Positions 9,750-19,654 of a stretch of 64,000 bases of DNA are shown piece after piece (positions within the stretch are counted from its first letter, which is position 1; each line of letters opens with the position of its first letter). A model generated the notes under the pieces. It worked only from the letters and a program-made list of their open reading frames with translations, was not told where the DNA came from and ran no database searches. Origin of the DNA: Oceanospirillum linum (GTDB lineage: Bacteria; Pseudomonadota; Gammaproteobacteria; Pseudomonadales; Halomonadaceae); the NCBI RefSeq assembly GCF_900182785.1, contig NZ_FXTS01000005.1, positions 197,839 through 261,838 of the forward strand. The letters run 5' to 3'. Both the position numbers and the translations under genes were made by a program.

Positions 9750-11774
9750 TTATGTCAGTAAATGACCATTGAGCTTTTGAATCTCATCCCGAATCTGTGC
9801 GACCTGCTCAAACTCAAGGTTCTTGGACGCCTCATACATTTTATCTTCCAGCTTACTGATAGCCTTCAACAACTGCTCCGGTGACATCAGCGCAGGATCA
9901 ACAAGATACTCCCCCACAGCTTCAGCAACTTTCTTACCGGATTTATTACTGATCTTTTTACCGGGAATCCGTGCTCCTTCCATAATGTCGGCCACATTTT
10001 TCATGACAGTGGTGGGGGTAATACCCGCCGCCTCGTTAGCTTCCATCTGTTTTTCGCGACGGCGCTGAGTCTCATCAATCGCTTTCTGCATAGAGCCGGT
10101 AATGCGGTCGCCATACAGAATTGCCTTACCCTTTGAGTTACGGGCGGCACGACCAATGGTCTGAATCAGAGAACGTTCCGAGCGCAGAAAACCCTCTTTG
10201 TCCGCATCAAGAATCGCCACCAGAGACACTTCCGGCATATCCAGACCTTCCCTCAGCAGGTTAATCCCTACCAACACATCAAACTCACCCAGACGCAGAT
10301 CCCGAATAATCTCAACCCGCTCAACCGTATCAATATCCGAATGCAGATAGCGCACCTTTACACCGTGCTCAGAAAGGTAGTCCGTCAAATCTTCCGACAT
10401 GCGCTTTGTCAGAGTTGTGACCAGCACGCGGTCGCCATCGGCAACCCTGAGGCTGATTTCTGACATCAGATCATCCACCTGACTCGTCGCAGGACGCACC
10501 TCAATTTCCGGATCAAGCAGCCCCGTCGGCCGTACAACCTGCTCAACCACCTGCCCCTGGTGCTCGGCTTCATAGTTACCCGGTGTAGCAGAAACAAACA
10601 CCATCTGAGGCGAGATCTGCTCCCACTCCTCGAACTTCATCGGGCGGTTATCCAGTGCTGATGGTAACCGGAACCCATACTGCACCAGAGTTTCTTTCCG
10701 CGAGCGGTCTCCACGGTACATCACCCCCAACTGAGGCACGGTGACATGGGACTCATCGATAAACAGCAGTGCATTATCGGGCAGATAATCAAAAAAGGTG
10801 GGTGGCGCGTTACCCGGATCGCGCCCGGATAAATAGCGGGAGTAGTTTTCAATACCATTGCAGTAGCCCAGCTCCAGCATCATCTCAATATCATACAAGG
10901 TACGCTGTTCGATCCGCTGTGCTTCAACTAATTTATCATGCTCCCGAAACCATTCGATCCGCTCCCGCAGCTCATCTTTGATATGTTCGGTAGCTTCAAT
11001 AACCGTCTCTCTTGGCGTCACATAATGGCTTTTCGGATAGATCGTAATTCGCGGCAGCTTGCGCAGCTGCTCTCCTGTCAGAGGGTCAAAGATAGAGATG
11101 TTATCGATCTCATCGTCAAACAGCTCAACCCGAACCGCTTCCTGATCGGATTCTGCAGGAAAAATATCGATCACATCACCCCGAACCCGATAAGTAGCCC
11201 GGCGAAAATCAAGGTCATTACGGGTATATTGCAGCTCAGCCAGCCGACGAAGCATCTGACGCTGATCGATACGCTCCCCCCGATTAATATGCAGCACCAT
11301 CTTGTGGTAGGACTTAGGATCTCCCAAACCGTAAATTGCGGATACGGTTGCCACAATCAAAGAATCTTTACGCTCCAGCAACGCCTTGGTTGCCGACAAA
11401 CGCATCTGTTCAATATGCTCGTTAATAGAAGCATCTTTATCAATAAAAGTATCAGAGGCAGGAACATAAGCTTCAGGCTGATAGTAGTCATAGTAAGAAA
11501 CAAAGTACTCAATCGCATTATCAGGAAAGAAGTCTTTAAACTCACCATACAGCTGGGCTGCGAGTGTCTTGTTATGGGCCAGAATAATGGTCGGGCGCTG
11601 GGTTTTCTCAATAATGTTTGCCATGGTAAATGTTTTACCCGACCCCGTTACCCCCAAAAGGGTCTGGTGCATCAAGCCGTTATCAAGACCTTTACAGAGG
11701 GCATCAATCGCGGCAGGCTGATCACCCGCAGGTTTAAAACGGGAATGTAGTTTAAACTTTTTCTGTGATTCCAT
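9750..11774 (-). CDS. uvrB: Excinuclease ABC subunit B
   Basis: The helicase-like damage-verification subunit of nucleotide excision repair, acting with UvrA and UvrC in the cytoplasm. Walker A GVTGSGKT is at residues 41-48, the beta-hairpin YYDYYQPEAYVP is near 95, the Walker B region FIDESH is near 340, and the C-terminal UVR motif (EDKMYEASKNLEFEQVAQIRDEI) contacts UvrC. At 674 residues it has the normal length, and all helicase motifs look intact. The start is ATG at 11774. I looked for a LexA box (CTGT-N8-ACAG) in the upstream 270 bp and saw none, so SOS control is not evident. It is divergent from aspC. Confidence 0.97.
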   Translation of the reverse strand: MESQKKFKLHSRFKPAGDQPAAIDALCKGLDNGLMHQTLLGVTGSGKTFTMANIIEKTQRPTIILAHNKTLAAQLYGEFKDFFPDNAIEYFVSYYDYYQPEAYVPASDTFIDKDASINEHIEQMRLSATKALLERKDSLIVATVSAIYGLGDPKSYHKMVLHINRGERIDQRQMLRRLAELQYTRNDLDFRRATYRVRGDVIDIFPAESDQEAVRVELFDDEIDNISIFDPLTGEQLRKLPRITIYPKSHYVTPRETVIEATEHIKDELRERIEWFREHDKLVEAQRIEQRTLYDIEMMLELGYCNGIENYSRYLSGRDPGNAPPTFFDYLPDNALLFIDESHVTVPQLGVMYRGDRSRKETLVQYGFRLPSALDNRPMKFEEWEQISPQMVFVSATPGNYEAEHQGQVVEQVVRPTGLLDPEIEVRPATSQVDDLMSEISLRVADGDRVLVTTLTKRMSEDLTDYLSEHGVKVRYLHSDIDTVERVEIIRDLRLGEFDVLVGINLLREGLDMPEVSLVAILDADKEGFLRSERSLIQTIGRAARNSKGKAILYGDRITGSMQKAIDETQRRREKQMEANEAAGITPTTVMKNVADIMEGARIPGKKISNKSGKKVAEAVGEYLVDPALMSPEQLLKAISKLEDKMYEASKNLEFEQVAQIRDEIQKLNGHLLT

Positions 11775-12047
11775 GTTTTACCAGACTTATTTTTTATCTT
11801 AGCAATGCAATTCAGCAAACTACGCTAAACAAGCAACTCTATAAATTTAAAGACACTATAACCTGATCCGACATCAACATTAAAACAAGCGATTCAGGGG
11901 CCGCCACCGTCAACGCAAACGTAGATAAATACCGGACTTTTTAGCATGTTTTTTAAACTTGCCTCCTTCACGAAGGGTCGGTATCTCCTGTATGATTCAT
12001 CTGCATAACGCCTATTTTCTGACTGAAAATAAATTGAGGATATCAGC

Positions 12048-13226
12048 TTGGACGTACAACTGTCAGATCGCGTACAGTCAATTAAACCTTCACCGACTCT
12101 CGCGGTCACAAACCGTGCGGCAGAGCTTCGCGCAGCAGGCAATGACATTATCGGCCTGGGCGCAGGTGAGCCGGATTTCGACACCCCGCAACACATCAAA
12201 GATGCCGCGATTGAGGCCATCAATAAGGGCCTGACAAAATACACCGCTGTGGACGGTACACCAAGCCTGAAGAAAGCCATTATAGCGAAATTCGAACGGG
12301 ATAACGGACTCAAATACGAGCCCAATCAGATTCTGGTTTCATCCGGTGGCAAACAGAGCTTTTTCAATCTGTCTCTGGCACTTCTGAATCCCGGTGATGA
12401 GGTCATTATCCCTGCTCCCTACTGGGTATCTTACCCAGATATGGTCCTTGTGGCCGAAGGCAAACCGGTTATTCTGGAAACCAGCGCAGAGAAGCGCTTC
12501 AAGATCACTGCCGATCAGCTTGAAGCTGCAATCACACCTCGTACCAAACTATTTGTGATTAACAGCCCACCCAACCCAAGCGGTATGGCTTATACCCTTG
12601 ATGAGCTGAAAGCCCTGGGTGAAGTTCTGAAAAAGCACCCACAAATCATGGTTGCAACAGATGATATGTACGAGCATATCCTGTGGGATCAGAACTTCTG
12701 CAATATTCTGAACGCAACGCCGGAACTCTATGAGCGTACTTTCGTTCTGAATGGTGTATCCAAAGCATACAGCATGACAGGTTGGCGTATTGGGTATGCT
12801 GCAGGTCCGGCTAAAGTGATCGGCGCCATGAAGAAAATTCAGTCCCAGTCCACTTCAAACCCGGCCTCCATCTCTCAGTACGCTGCCGAAGCTGCGCTGA
12901 ACGGACCTCAGGAGTGTATCTCGGAGATGCTGGTTTCCTTCAAACAGCGTCATGATTTCGTGGTTGAGAAATTAAACGCTATTGATGGTGTTAACTGCCT
13001 GGCCGGTGATGGCACTTTTTATGCTTTTGCGGACTTCTCAGGGGCGATCAAAGCTTACGGCTCAGCCAATGATGTAGAATTTGCTGAAGCGATGCTTGAA
13101 AAAGCCGGTGTTGCTCTGGTTCCAGGGTCTGCTTTCGGAACAACCGGCTGCATGCGCATCTCATTTGCAACCAGTAACGCTAATCTCGAAGATTCTATGG
13201 CACGACTGGCAAAAGAGTTAAGCTAG
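12048..13226 (+). CDS. aspC: Class I pyridoxal-phosphate aspartate aminotransferase
   Basis: Transfers the amino group of aspartate (and possibly aromatic amino acids) to 2-oxoglutarate, linking oxaloacetate and aspartate pools. It is a 392-residue class I, subgroup Ib enzyme. Visible marks are GAGEPDFDTP, the substrate loop NSPPNPSG near 175, the PLP-lysine motif NGVSKAYSMTGWRIGY (Lys near 239) and the C-terminal MRISFA arginine. The first codon is TTG at 12048: GAGGA lies 7 nt upstream and no ATG fits the conserved N-terminus (SDRVQSIKPSPTLAV). A strong terminator follows at 13263. It is transcribed divergently from uvrB and alone. Confidence 0.94.
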   Translation: MDVQLSDRVQSIKPSPTLAVTNRAAELRAAGNDIIGLGAGEPDFDTPQHIKDAAIEAINKGLTKYTAVDGTPSLKKAIIAKFERDNGLKYEPNQILVSSGGKQSFFNLSLALLNPGDEVIIPAPYWVSYPDMVLVAEGKPVILETSAEKRFKITADQLEAAITPRTKLFVINSPPNPSGMAYTLDELKALGEVLKKHPQIMVATDDMYEHILWDQNFCNILNATPELYERTFVLNGVSKAYSMTGWRIGYAAGPAKVIGAMKKIQSQSTSNPASISQYAAEAALNGPQECISEMLVSFKQRHDFVVEKLNAIDGVNCLAGDGTFYAFADFSGAIKAYGSANDVEFAEAMLEKAGVALVPGSAFGTTGCMRISFATSNANLEDSMARLAKELS

Positions 13227-13262
13227 CGGAAAGACCATCAACGATGGTGCTTAGTCAAACAG

Positions 13263-13289
13263 AAAACCGGGCTGGCCCCGGTTTTTTTG
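13263..13289 (+). terminator. Rho-independent terminator after aspC
   Basis: AAAACCGGG pairs with CCCGGTTTT around a 5-nt loop (CTGGC), followed by a T7 run, 37 nt after the aspC stop. Confidence 0.9.
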
Positions 13290-13327
13290 TCAGCGCTTTC
13301 TGCGCCGATAGAAGAAAGCCTCACGCA

Positions 13328-13864
13328 CTAGTTCCAGCGTTCCGGGCGGACCTCGACACTCTGCTCACCACAGGAAAACCAAGCGGTGCCATCCTGAATC
13401 GTCACCTGAATTTGCATGGTACGTGCGATCAACCCTGCTAACTGCTCAATAGCCGTATCCTGGATATTCCACACCTGCAGGTTTTCAAAGCGCGCCAGTT
13501 TACTCTTATTCTGCTGCCACCAGATCGGAGCGGCATTATCACCATAGGTATAAAGAATCACTTCTTTTGAGCGCGCAGACGCTTTGCGTAACCACTTCTC
13601 ATCCGGGCATCCCAGTTCGATCCAAAGTTCAATCTCATCAGAATAATTTTTCTTCCAGACTTCAGGTTCATCATCCACACAAAGGCCCTTAGTAAACTCA
13701 AGGCCTTCCATCGCATTCAGACTCCAGGCGAGGATGCGCAACATCATGCGCTCGTCCGTTTCAGAAGGATGTTGCGCCAAAGTCAGTGACTGATCGAGAT
13801 AAACGTTCCGATCCATATCAGCAAGATTAACCGCTGCTTTATAAACTGTTGATTTCAGAGCCAT
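13328..13864 (-). CDS. yaeQ: YaeQ family protein
   Basis: A 178-residue cytoplasmic protein matching E. coli YaeQ closely from MALKSTVYKAAVNLADMDRN through HPSETDERMMLR, GLCVDDEPE, ELWIELGCPDE and IWWQQNKSK. The family has a restriction-endonuclease-like (PD-(D/E)XK) fold; its role is uncertain, and an early report of RfaH suppression was linked to other effects. The acidic DEP and the E-x-E/WIELG residues that line the putative active site are kept. The start is ATG at 13864, which matches the family N-terminus exactly. It is convergent with aspC beyond that gene's terminator. Confidence 0.92.
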   Translation of the reverse strand: MALKSTVYKAAVNLADMDRNVYLDQSLTLAQHPSETDERMMLRILAWSLNAMEGLEFTKGLCVDDEPEVWKKNYSDEIELWIELGCPDEKWLRKASARSKEVILYTYGDNAAPIWWQQNKSKLARFENLQVWNIQDTAIEQLAGLIARTMQIQVTIQDGTAWFSCGEQSVEVRPERWN

Positions 13865-13969
13865 TAGGCATCCTTAGAAGCAGGTAATAGAATATGGTTG
13901 CGGAATATACGGTGATGAGCAAGAAAGCTCAAGCCACAACAACAAACCTGCAATCTGATACTGCTCTTT

Positions 13970-14470
13970 TTATAGCGCTTCGCTCATCTCTTTACGCATC
14001 ATCGCCCCCAGTTTATTAAACTTATGCTTGAATAGCTGATAGGCATCAAGAGCCTGTTTTTTCTGCTCAGAAAGACGCTGCTCCAATACCTCATGGTCAG
14101 GGTTTTCCTGCAGACTGCTCACTGTTTTATCGACATCATCTTTCATCGCAGTCCAGTTTTCCAACAAAAGACACACCTCCACAAAGCTGGAATTAACCTC
14201 TTCAGAGGCATGAAGATGAAGTTTAGGGGAAAGATCATTAAATAAGTTTGCAAGCTCCGGCCTGCCATTATTAACAGAAGACATTGCCTGCTCAAGTTGA
14301 GCAATCACGTCCTGGTAGGTTTTGCGGCGCTCGTCACGACGACTTTTTTCCAGAACAATTACTGAATTTGCCGCATCCAGCCGCAGCTTCAGTCGCCAGG
14401 CCATAAACGCAGCACTTATGGCGAAAATCAGTGAGAAAACAACAATACCAAAACCGATATACTCCTTCAT
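13970..14470 (-). CDS. Membrane-anchored coiled-coil protein of unknown function
   Basis: A 166-residue protein with one N-terminal membrane helix (IGFGIVVFSLIFAISAAFMAW, about 5-24) followed by a cytosolic, strongly helical region rich in K, E, Q and L. This resembles single-span scaffold proteins, but I recognise no family. The ATG at 14470 has AAGGAG 9 nt upstream, a better start than an upstream in-frame option at 14527. The C-terminus ends MMRKEMSEAL. It lies alone between yaeQ and a GGDEF-EAL gene on the same strand; the 305-bp gap on its upstream side makes an operon with the latter unlikely. Confidence 0.75.
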   Translation of the reverse strand: MKEYIGFGIVVFSLIFAISAAFMAWRLKLRLDAANSVIVLEKSRRDERRKTYQDVIAQLEQAMSSVNNGRPELANLFNDLSPKLHLHASEEVNSSFVEVCLLLENWTAMKDDVDKTVSSLQENPDHEVLEQRLSEQKKQALDAYQLFKHKFNKLGAMMRKEMSEAL

Positions 14471-14775
14471 AACACACTCCTTATTTATGTACCTGAGACA
14501 CTCCTGCGGGAGGAGGATTTCCTGCACATCTTAGATAACGCAGAAGAAACCAATAAAATATACATTATCTTTATTTACAATACCTTGCGGTATCTCAGGC
14601 AATTATCAGCTCTTATGAATATTATACCGTCCATAACAGGAAAACGGGATATCCGGCAAAGGTGGAGCGTTTTGGTAATACAATAAAAAGACAAATAAAA
14701 AGATGTGGGCGGAGGGAAGTAACCGATCAATAACAAACTAACTCTGAACCTGAGCATATCAGGTTCAAAGTAAAA
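14471..14775. other. Gene-free gap with a terminator-like hairpin
   Basis: A/T-rich spacer. The perfect hairpin GAACCTGA/TCAGGTTC (14746-14753 with 14759-14766) lies 10 nt beyond the stop of the next minus-strand gene and may end its transcript, though no T-run follows. No coding region is seen. Confidence 0.5.
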
Positions 14776-16635
14776 CTATTGCCCAATACTGGCAATCAAC
14801 TTATCAATGGGCATAGGTCTGTCGATATAAAACCCCTGACCAAAGTCACAACCTGATTCTGACAGCAAATCCATTTGGGTTTTATTTTCAACACCTTCTG
14901 CAACAACCCCTAGTCCCATCGCCTTACCCAAAGAGACCAGGGCCGTCACAATTGCCAACCCTTCTGCGCCATGATCCAGGGACATAATAAACGAACGATC
15001 AATTTTCATGGTATTGACCGGAAACTCTTTCAGATAGGACATCGATGAAAAACCAGTACCAAAATCATCAATCGCTAACTGAACCCCCAGATTCCGCAGG
15101 TTATGCATAGATTGCCGGGCATCCTCGACTTTATCAATCAGCATGCTTTCCGTAATTTCGAACTCCACTAATGCCGGATCAATACCGGTATACTGAAGCG
15201 CCTCAGCCACCAAACCCACCACACCGGGGTTAAGAAACTGACGAACAGATAAATTAATGGCCACCTGAAGCTGAAGCCCTGTTTGCTGATTAATACGACA
15301 GGCATCCTGCATTGCCTGAACGATGATCCACTGTCCAATGGGGTTGATCAGCCCTGTATCTTCTGTCAGAGGGATAAAGCTTTCAGGGGATACCGTACTG
15401 CCATCGTCCTGAGGCCAGCGTAATAGAGCTTCCACCCCCATGATTTTACCGGTTTTGAGATCAAGTTTAGGCTGATAATACAGAGTAAATTCTTCGTTTG
15501 TAACGGCCCGATGCAAACGCGCCTCAAGGCGAACCCGCTCAGCACTACTGCGGTTTAACTCATCTGAGAAAAAACGATAGCCACCTTTGCCTTCCGCTTT
15601 AACAAGGTTCAGTGCAGCCTCAGCACACTGCATTAATCCGTCTTCATTTTTAGCATTATCGGGATAGACCGCAATGCCAATACTACCGGAGAGAAAAACC
15701 TCTTCACCATGCGCATCAAAAGGTTCTTCAAATGCAGCGAGCAAACGCCGCGCGACAACATTTGCATCTTCTGGTGCTCTCAGCTCACTAAGAATAAAGC
15801 TGAAATCGTCACCTCCAATGCGGGAAATCAGATCCGAGTCTCTCTCTGAACGATCTTCCTGGCGTGCCAGTAGATCCGTTGAGCGTACCCGGCTTCGAAG
15901 TCGTGCAGCCACCTGCACCAGCAGCTCATCCCCCAGAGCAAAACCAAAGGCATCATTGATCATACGAAAGCGATCAAGATTCAACACCAAAAGCCCTGTA
16001 CGGGACTGATGGCGGTTTGAAATATTAAATTCATGTCCAAGGCGATTACGAAAAAGTATGCGATTTGGCAGCTCTGTCAGAGGGTCATAATGTGTCAGCC
16101 GCTCCAGCTCTTCTTCTGTGCGCTTTTGTTCAGAAAGGTCACTGAAAATAGCAAAGTAGTGAGTAACTGTTCCGGCCTCATCTCTTACCACCTCAATAGA
16201 CAGATACTTCATGAAGAAACTGCCATCGGGCCGCCGATCCCAGACCTCACCTCGCCAGACCCCTTTGCGATCCAGTTCATACCAAAGTTTCTGATAAAAT
16301 TCCTGAGTATGGCGCCCAGACTGGTTAACCTTAGGCGTACGACCAATCACATCTTCTGCTTTTAGACCTGTAAGCCGGGTATAAGCAGCGTTGACATACA
16401 CAAGTCGCTGGTCAGCGTCGGTAATCATAACGGCAAAATGGGCCTTCTCAACAACCCGACTGATCAGGTTAAGCTGAGCCGAAGTATCTCTGTGGCGACG
16501 GATCTCACTCTCCAGATGAGCCCGGATTTTCTCCGCTTCGCCCATATGCTTTCTGAGCTGTAGCTCCAGCTCATCCCGACTTAACCCACGATACTCCGCC
16601 ATCCGATCACCTATTAAAGGGGTCTGCGCTTCCAT
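14776..16635 (-). CDS. PAS-GGDEF-EAL c-di-GMP signalling protein
   Basis: A 619-residue soluble protein. A short coiled coil (about 20-55) leads to a PAS domain (about 58-180; ending SDLSEQKRTEEELERLTHYDPLTELPNR). The GGDEF domain has active-site motif RIGGDDFSFIL, i.e. GGDDF instead of GG(D/E)EF, and a roughly 13-residue acidic/basic insertion (ARQEDRSERDSD) just before it. The C-terminal EAL domain has EALLRWP, NLSVRQ, EITESMLI, DDFGTGFSS and the KIDRSF lysine, so phosphodiesterase activity is likely. The cyclase half may be weak. It has no membrane segment. It is 163 bp from another GGDEF-EAL gene on the same strand. The PAS ligand is unknown. Confidence 0.93.
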   Translation of the reverse strand: MEAQTPLIGDRMAEYRGLSRDELELQLRKHMGEAEKIRAHLESEIRRHRDTSAQLNLISRVVEKAHFAVMITDADQRLVYVNAAYTRLTGLKAEDVIGRTPKVNQSGRHTQEFYQKLWYELDRKGVWRGEVWDRRPDGSFFMKYLSIEVVRDEAGTVTHYFAIFSDLSEQKRTEEELERLTHYDPLTELPNRILFRNRLGHEFNISNRHQSRTGLLVLNLDRFRMINDAFGFALGDELLVQVAARLRSRVRSTDLLARQEDRSERDSDLISRIGGDDFSFILSELRAPEDANVVARRLLAAFEEPFDAHGEEVFLSGSIGIAVYPDNAKNEDGLMQCAEAALNLVKAEGKGGYRFFSDELNRSSAERVRLEARLHRAVTNEEFTLYYQPKLDLKTGKIMGVEALLRWPQDDGSTVSPESFIPLTEDTGLINPIGQWIIVQAMQDACRINQQTGLQLQVAINLSVRQFLNPGVVGLVAEALQYTGIDPALVEFEITESMLIDKVEDARQSMHNLRNLGVQLAIDDFGTGFSSMSYLKEFPVNTMKIDRSFIMSLDHGAEGLAIVTALVSLGKAMGLGVVAEGVENKTQMDLLSESGCDFGQGFYIDRPMPIDKLIASIGQ

Positions 16636-16798
16636 TCATCACTCCCTATCGTCATCTTCAGTAAAAGGCCTGTCATCCGGAAAAGGCATTATTAACATAT
16701 CAACCCAAGATACAGTATGCTACGTCCTGACAAAGAAAAAACACAGTATAAACTATAGCCTGTAGTCAGCAGGAAACCTTAGAAATTGTATCAATGCT

Positions 16799-19390
16799 TC
16801 AATTCTGACTGCAGACAAAGTGCCCTGCAGGACGCCCCAGATAGAACCCTTGCCCATAATCGATTCCCAGCTCACGAACCTTATCCATAATGTCTTCATC
16901 CTCAATAAACTCAGCAATCGTTTTGATACCCAGATTCTGAGCCAGGGTCACAATACTTTTAACAAAGGCCATATACTTATCGTCATGAAGCATATTACGA
17001 ATGAATTCACCTTCAATCTTGATAACATCAATTGGAAAATGCTTGATATAGTGGAATGAGGAGAAACCTGAGCCGAAATCATCAATGGCAAAGTTAAAGC
17101 CCTCCAGTTTCAGATCCAGTACAAACTTCTCCAGCAGATTCAGGTTGCTAACCGTTTCCCGCTCAGTCAGCTCGAAAACAATTCGATCAGGCGCAATGTG
17201 CTTATCCTGAGCTAACTGGCGAATACGCCCAATAAATTCACTGACAATCAATGACTTTGGAGACAGGTTCACAAACAGCTTACCGGTGTAGCCCTGCTCA
17301 ACCATCTGATCAAAAGCCTTCTCAATCAGCATATAGTCCATTTTATGGACTACACCAATTCCCTCTGCAATATCAATAAACTCACCGGCGGGAACAATAC
17401 GATGATCCATTTCAATTCGCATAAGTAATTCGTGAATCTCGACATCACCTGTTTCCGAGTCCACAATGGGCTGGAAATAAGGAACAATACGTTCCTCCTC
17501 CAGTGCATTCAGTACCATTATATTTTTGGCACCGGCCTCTTTGTAAACCTCAGCAACCTCATCATCATCTGGTACAGCGATACTGTTACGGCCAAGACGT
17601 TTTGCCTTATACATCATGTTATCGGCAAGCAAAAACAGATCTCTTGGGTTGCTCGCATGGTCCGGATAGACCGCAATCCCCATGGAACCGGTTGCGCGCA
17701 TCGGCTGACCATCGGGGGATTTCAGATGCATCTGATCAATGGCATGCTTTATTCGCTGAGCAACGGAGAAAGCCTGCTCCTGGCTCGCTTCCGGTAAAAT
17801 AATCGTAAACTCATCGCCGCCGTAGCGAGACAAAAAGTCACCCGGACGTACAGAATGCTCCAATACTCTGGCAAAAGCCTGCAGAAACTGATCACCATAG
17901 GCATGGCCAAACCTGTCATTCACCGTCTTAAAATTATCCAGATCAAGCATCAAAAGAGCAAAACTCTCTTTATGGCGGCTGGCCCGCCCCACTTCGTACC
18001 CGAGAAGTTCCTTAAACATCCGCTGGTTATGCAAGCTGGTCAAAGGGTCACGGGTAGCATAAAACTCCAGATCCTGCGTGTATTTATAAATCGCTTTAAC
18101 GGAACCGACCAGGTTCAGCAGGGTTGTCAGAATGCCATCAATAACAATATGGCGAATTGGGTCCCGAGCCAGATCTGATTGCACCCCAATCCCCACAACA
18201 CCACCTATCTTAGGAGCTTCCAGCAGCAAAGATTTAGTCTGTAGTTCAATATCCTTTGGTGTAATAGGTTTTAGATCCAGAGTTTCAGGTTCAGGGTGAG
18301 CGACGTGGTGAGCAATACTCAGAATCACAGCCCCTTTATGGAAGTGTTCGTCATTTTCAATATTCGTGCGCAGAAACACTTCGAAGGCCGTTCGGGTTTC
18401 TTCAGTGACATCCTGGTACCAGAACACTTCAAGTTCATAGCCTTCGTCATCTACCTGAAAAATAGTGACCAAAGTATGCGCTTCAATAATGGTATTAATA
18501 TCGACCAGCAGGTCTTTGATGAAATCACGCCAGTCGCGAACGACCTCAGAAGTAATAATGAATTTACTGAGCAGCCGGATCTCGAACTCCAGAATATCCT
18601 TGTCAACGGCCACATCTTTCAGCTTTTCCATCAGAGAGCTGACATGGGAAAACGCCTGATTAAATTCATCAAAAAAGAAATCAACTTTTTTCGTATCCAG
18701 CGCCCGAAAATCTTTCACCGAGTTCACATCTTTCAGCTGATGTTTGAAGCGCTCCATCGACTGTTTGATACGTACCGAGATTGAGGCAGAGATCCCCAGG
18801 GCAGCAAACATAATCACCATGGCCGCGATAATAAAAAGAGCGATATAACCCTGACGAATACCATCACGTATCGGACTCATATCCTGCCGAATATCAATGA
18901 CACCCAGCACATCACCCGGTTTTGCATTACGGTGACACTGCAGGCACTCAGCCCGGACTTTCAATGGAAAAAGGCGTCGGGTTGTATGATCGGTTTGACT
19001 CAGATGATGCAAGCCATCCTGAAAAACCTGCTGAATCGCAGCATCAGGATCCGGCTGATCAATGACACCAAATAATGCCTCTACTTTGCTACCCCGATAA
19101 ATTTCAATATCAAAAGGCGTATTTGCATACGTGGCCTTGGTTTCTGAGAGAAAAACCTCCAGCTCTTGGCGAGTCCAGCCCTGACGCATCACCTGAAACA
19201 TACTATTGAAAGTACTCTGGGCAATACTCTCAGATGTCTGGGCCGACTGACGATGAATGACATCTTCATACAGCAGGGTAGCCGTCAGGGTGACACTGAG
19301 AAAAACCACTATGGATACCGCCATAATAGAGATCAGTACATAACCACGCAGGGTTCTGGCAAAGCGGATAATTTTTTGGTGTAAAGGCAT
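16799..19390 (-). CDS. Membrane GGDEF-EAL protein with periplasmic c-type haem motif
   Basis: An 863-residue protein that probably couples a periplasmic redox or gas signal to c-di-GMP turnover. The N-terminal membrane segment (about 17-40) is followed by a periplasmic domain with RAECLQCHRN, a CxxCH haem-attachment motif near residue 150, like the DUF3365/Tll0287-type haem sensors. A second membrane segment (about 182-204), a HAMP-like helix and a GAF-like region (about 280-430) follow. GGDEF is intact (RYGGDEFTIIL). The EAL domain has HELLMRIE in place of EAL-LRW but keeps VNLSPKSL, FELTERE, DDFGSGFSS and the lysine of VIKIEGEF. Covalent haem is inferred from the motif and topology. The start is ATG at 19390. 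Confidence 0.9.
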   Translation of the reverse strand: MPLHQKIIRFARTLRGYVLISIMAVSIVVFLSVTLTATLLYEDVIHRQSAQTSESIAQSTFNSMFQVMRQGWTRQELEVFLSETKATYANTPFDIEIYRGSKVEALFGVIDQPDPDAAIQQVFQDGLHHLSQTDHTTRRLFPLKVRAECLQCHRNAKPGDVLGVIDIRQDMSPIRDGIRQGYIALFIIAAMVIMFAALGISASISVRIKQSMERFKHQLKDVNSVKDFRALDTKKVDFFFDEFNQAFSHVSSLMEKLKDVAVDKDILEFEIRLLSKFIITSEVVRDWRDFIKDLLVDINTIIEAHTLVTIFQVDDEGYELEVFWYQDVTEETRTAFEVFLRTNIENDEHFHKGAVILSIAHHVAHPEPETLDLKPITPKDIELQTKSLLLEAPKIGGVVGIGVQSDLARDPIRHIVIDGILTTLLNLVGSVKAIYKYTQDLEFYATRDPLTSLHNQRMFKELLGYEVGRASRHKESFALLMLDLDNFKTVNDRFGHAYGDQFLQAFARVLEHSVRPGDFLSRYGGDEFTIILPEASQEQAFSVAQRIKHAIDQMHLKSPDGQPMRATGSMGIAVYPDHASNPRDLFLLADNMMYKAKRLGRNSIAVPDDDEVAEVYKEAGAKNIMVLNALEEERIVPYFQPIVDSETGDVEIHELLMRIEMDHRIVPAGEFIDIAEGIGVVHKMDYMLIEKAFDQMVEQGYTGKLFVNLSPKSLIVSEFIGRIRQLAQDKHIAPDRIVFELTERETVSNLNLLEKFVLDLKLEGFNFAIDDFGSGFSSFHYIKHFPIDVIKIEGEFIRNMLHDDKYMAFVKSIVTLAQNLGIKTIAEFIEDEDIMDKVRELGIDYGQGFYLGRPAGHFVCSQN

Positions 19391-19654
19391 TCACTTGCTC
19401 TCAAACGGCTGACCCGGAAAAGGGCACCCATTAAAACAGGAGATATCGCATCCGCTGATGATACAGCTCAAACCTTTATACGACCCTCTATCATTAGTTA
19501 TAGAAGATACAAAAATCAGATGAATCCAGTGAAAAAAAAGGAAAACCAAGTTAAAAGCCTATAGAATCCACCTTCCATAACAATAAAAACTAGCTAAATA
19601 GCAGATCTCCGAGTCTCGCGCACTGCCACACAAACAATAATAAGACTATTAATC

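Noticed and set aside
10938..11750. A 270-codon open frame antisense to uvrB
   Set aside because: The sense frame is full-length UvrB with all motifs; the antisense peptide has no recognisable feature.
11775..12047. LexA box upstream of uvrB
   Set aside because: No CTGT-N8-ACAG pattern is present in the divergent uvrB-aspC gap.
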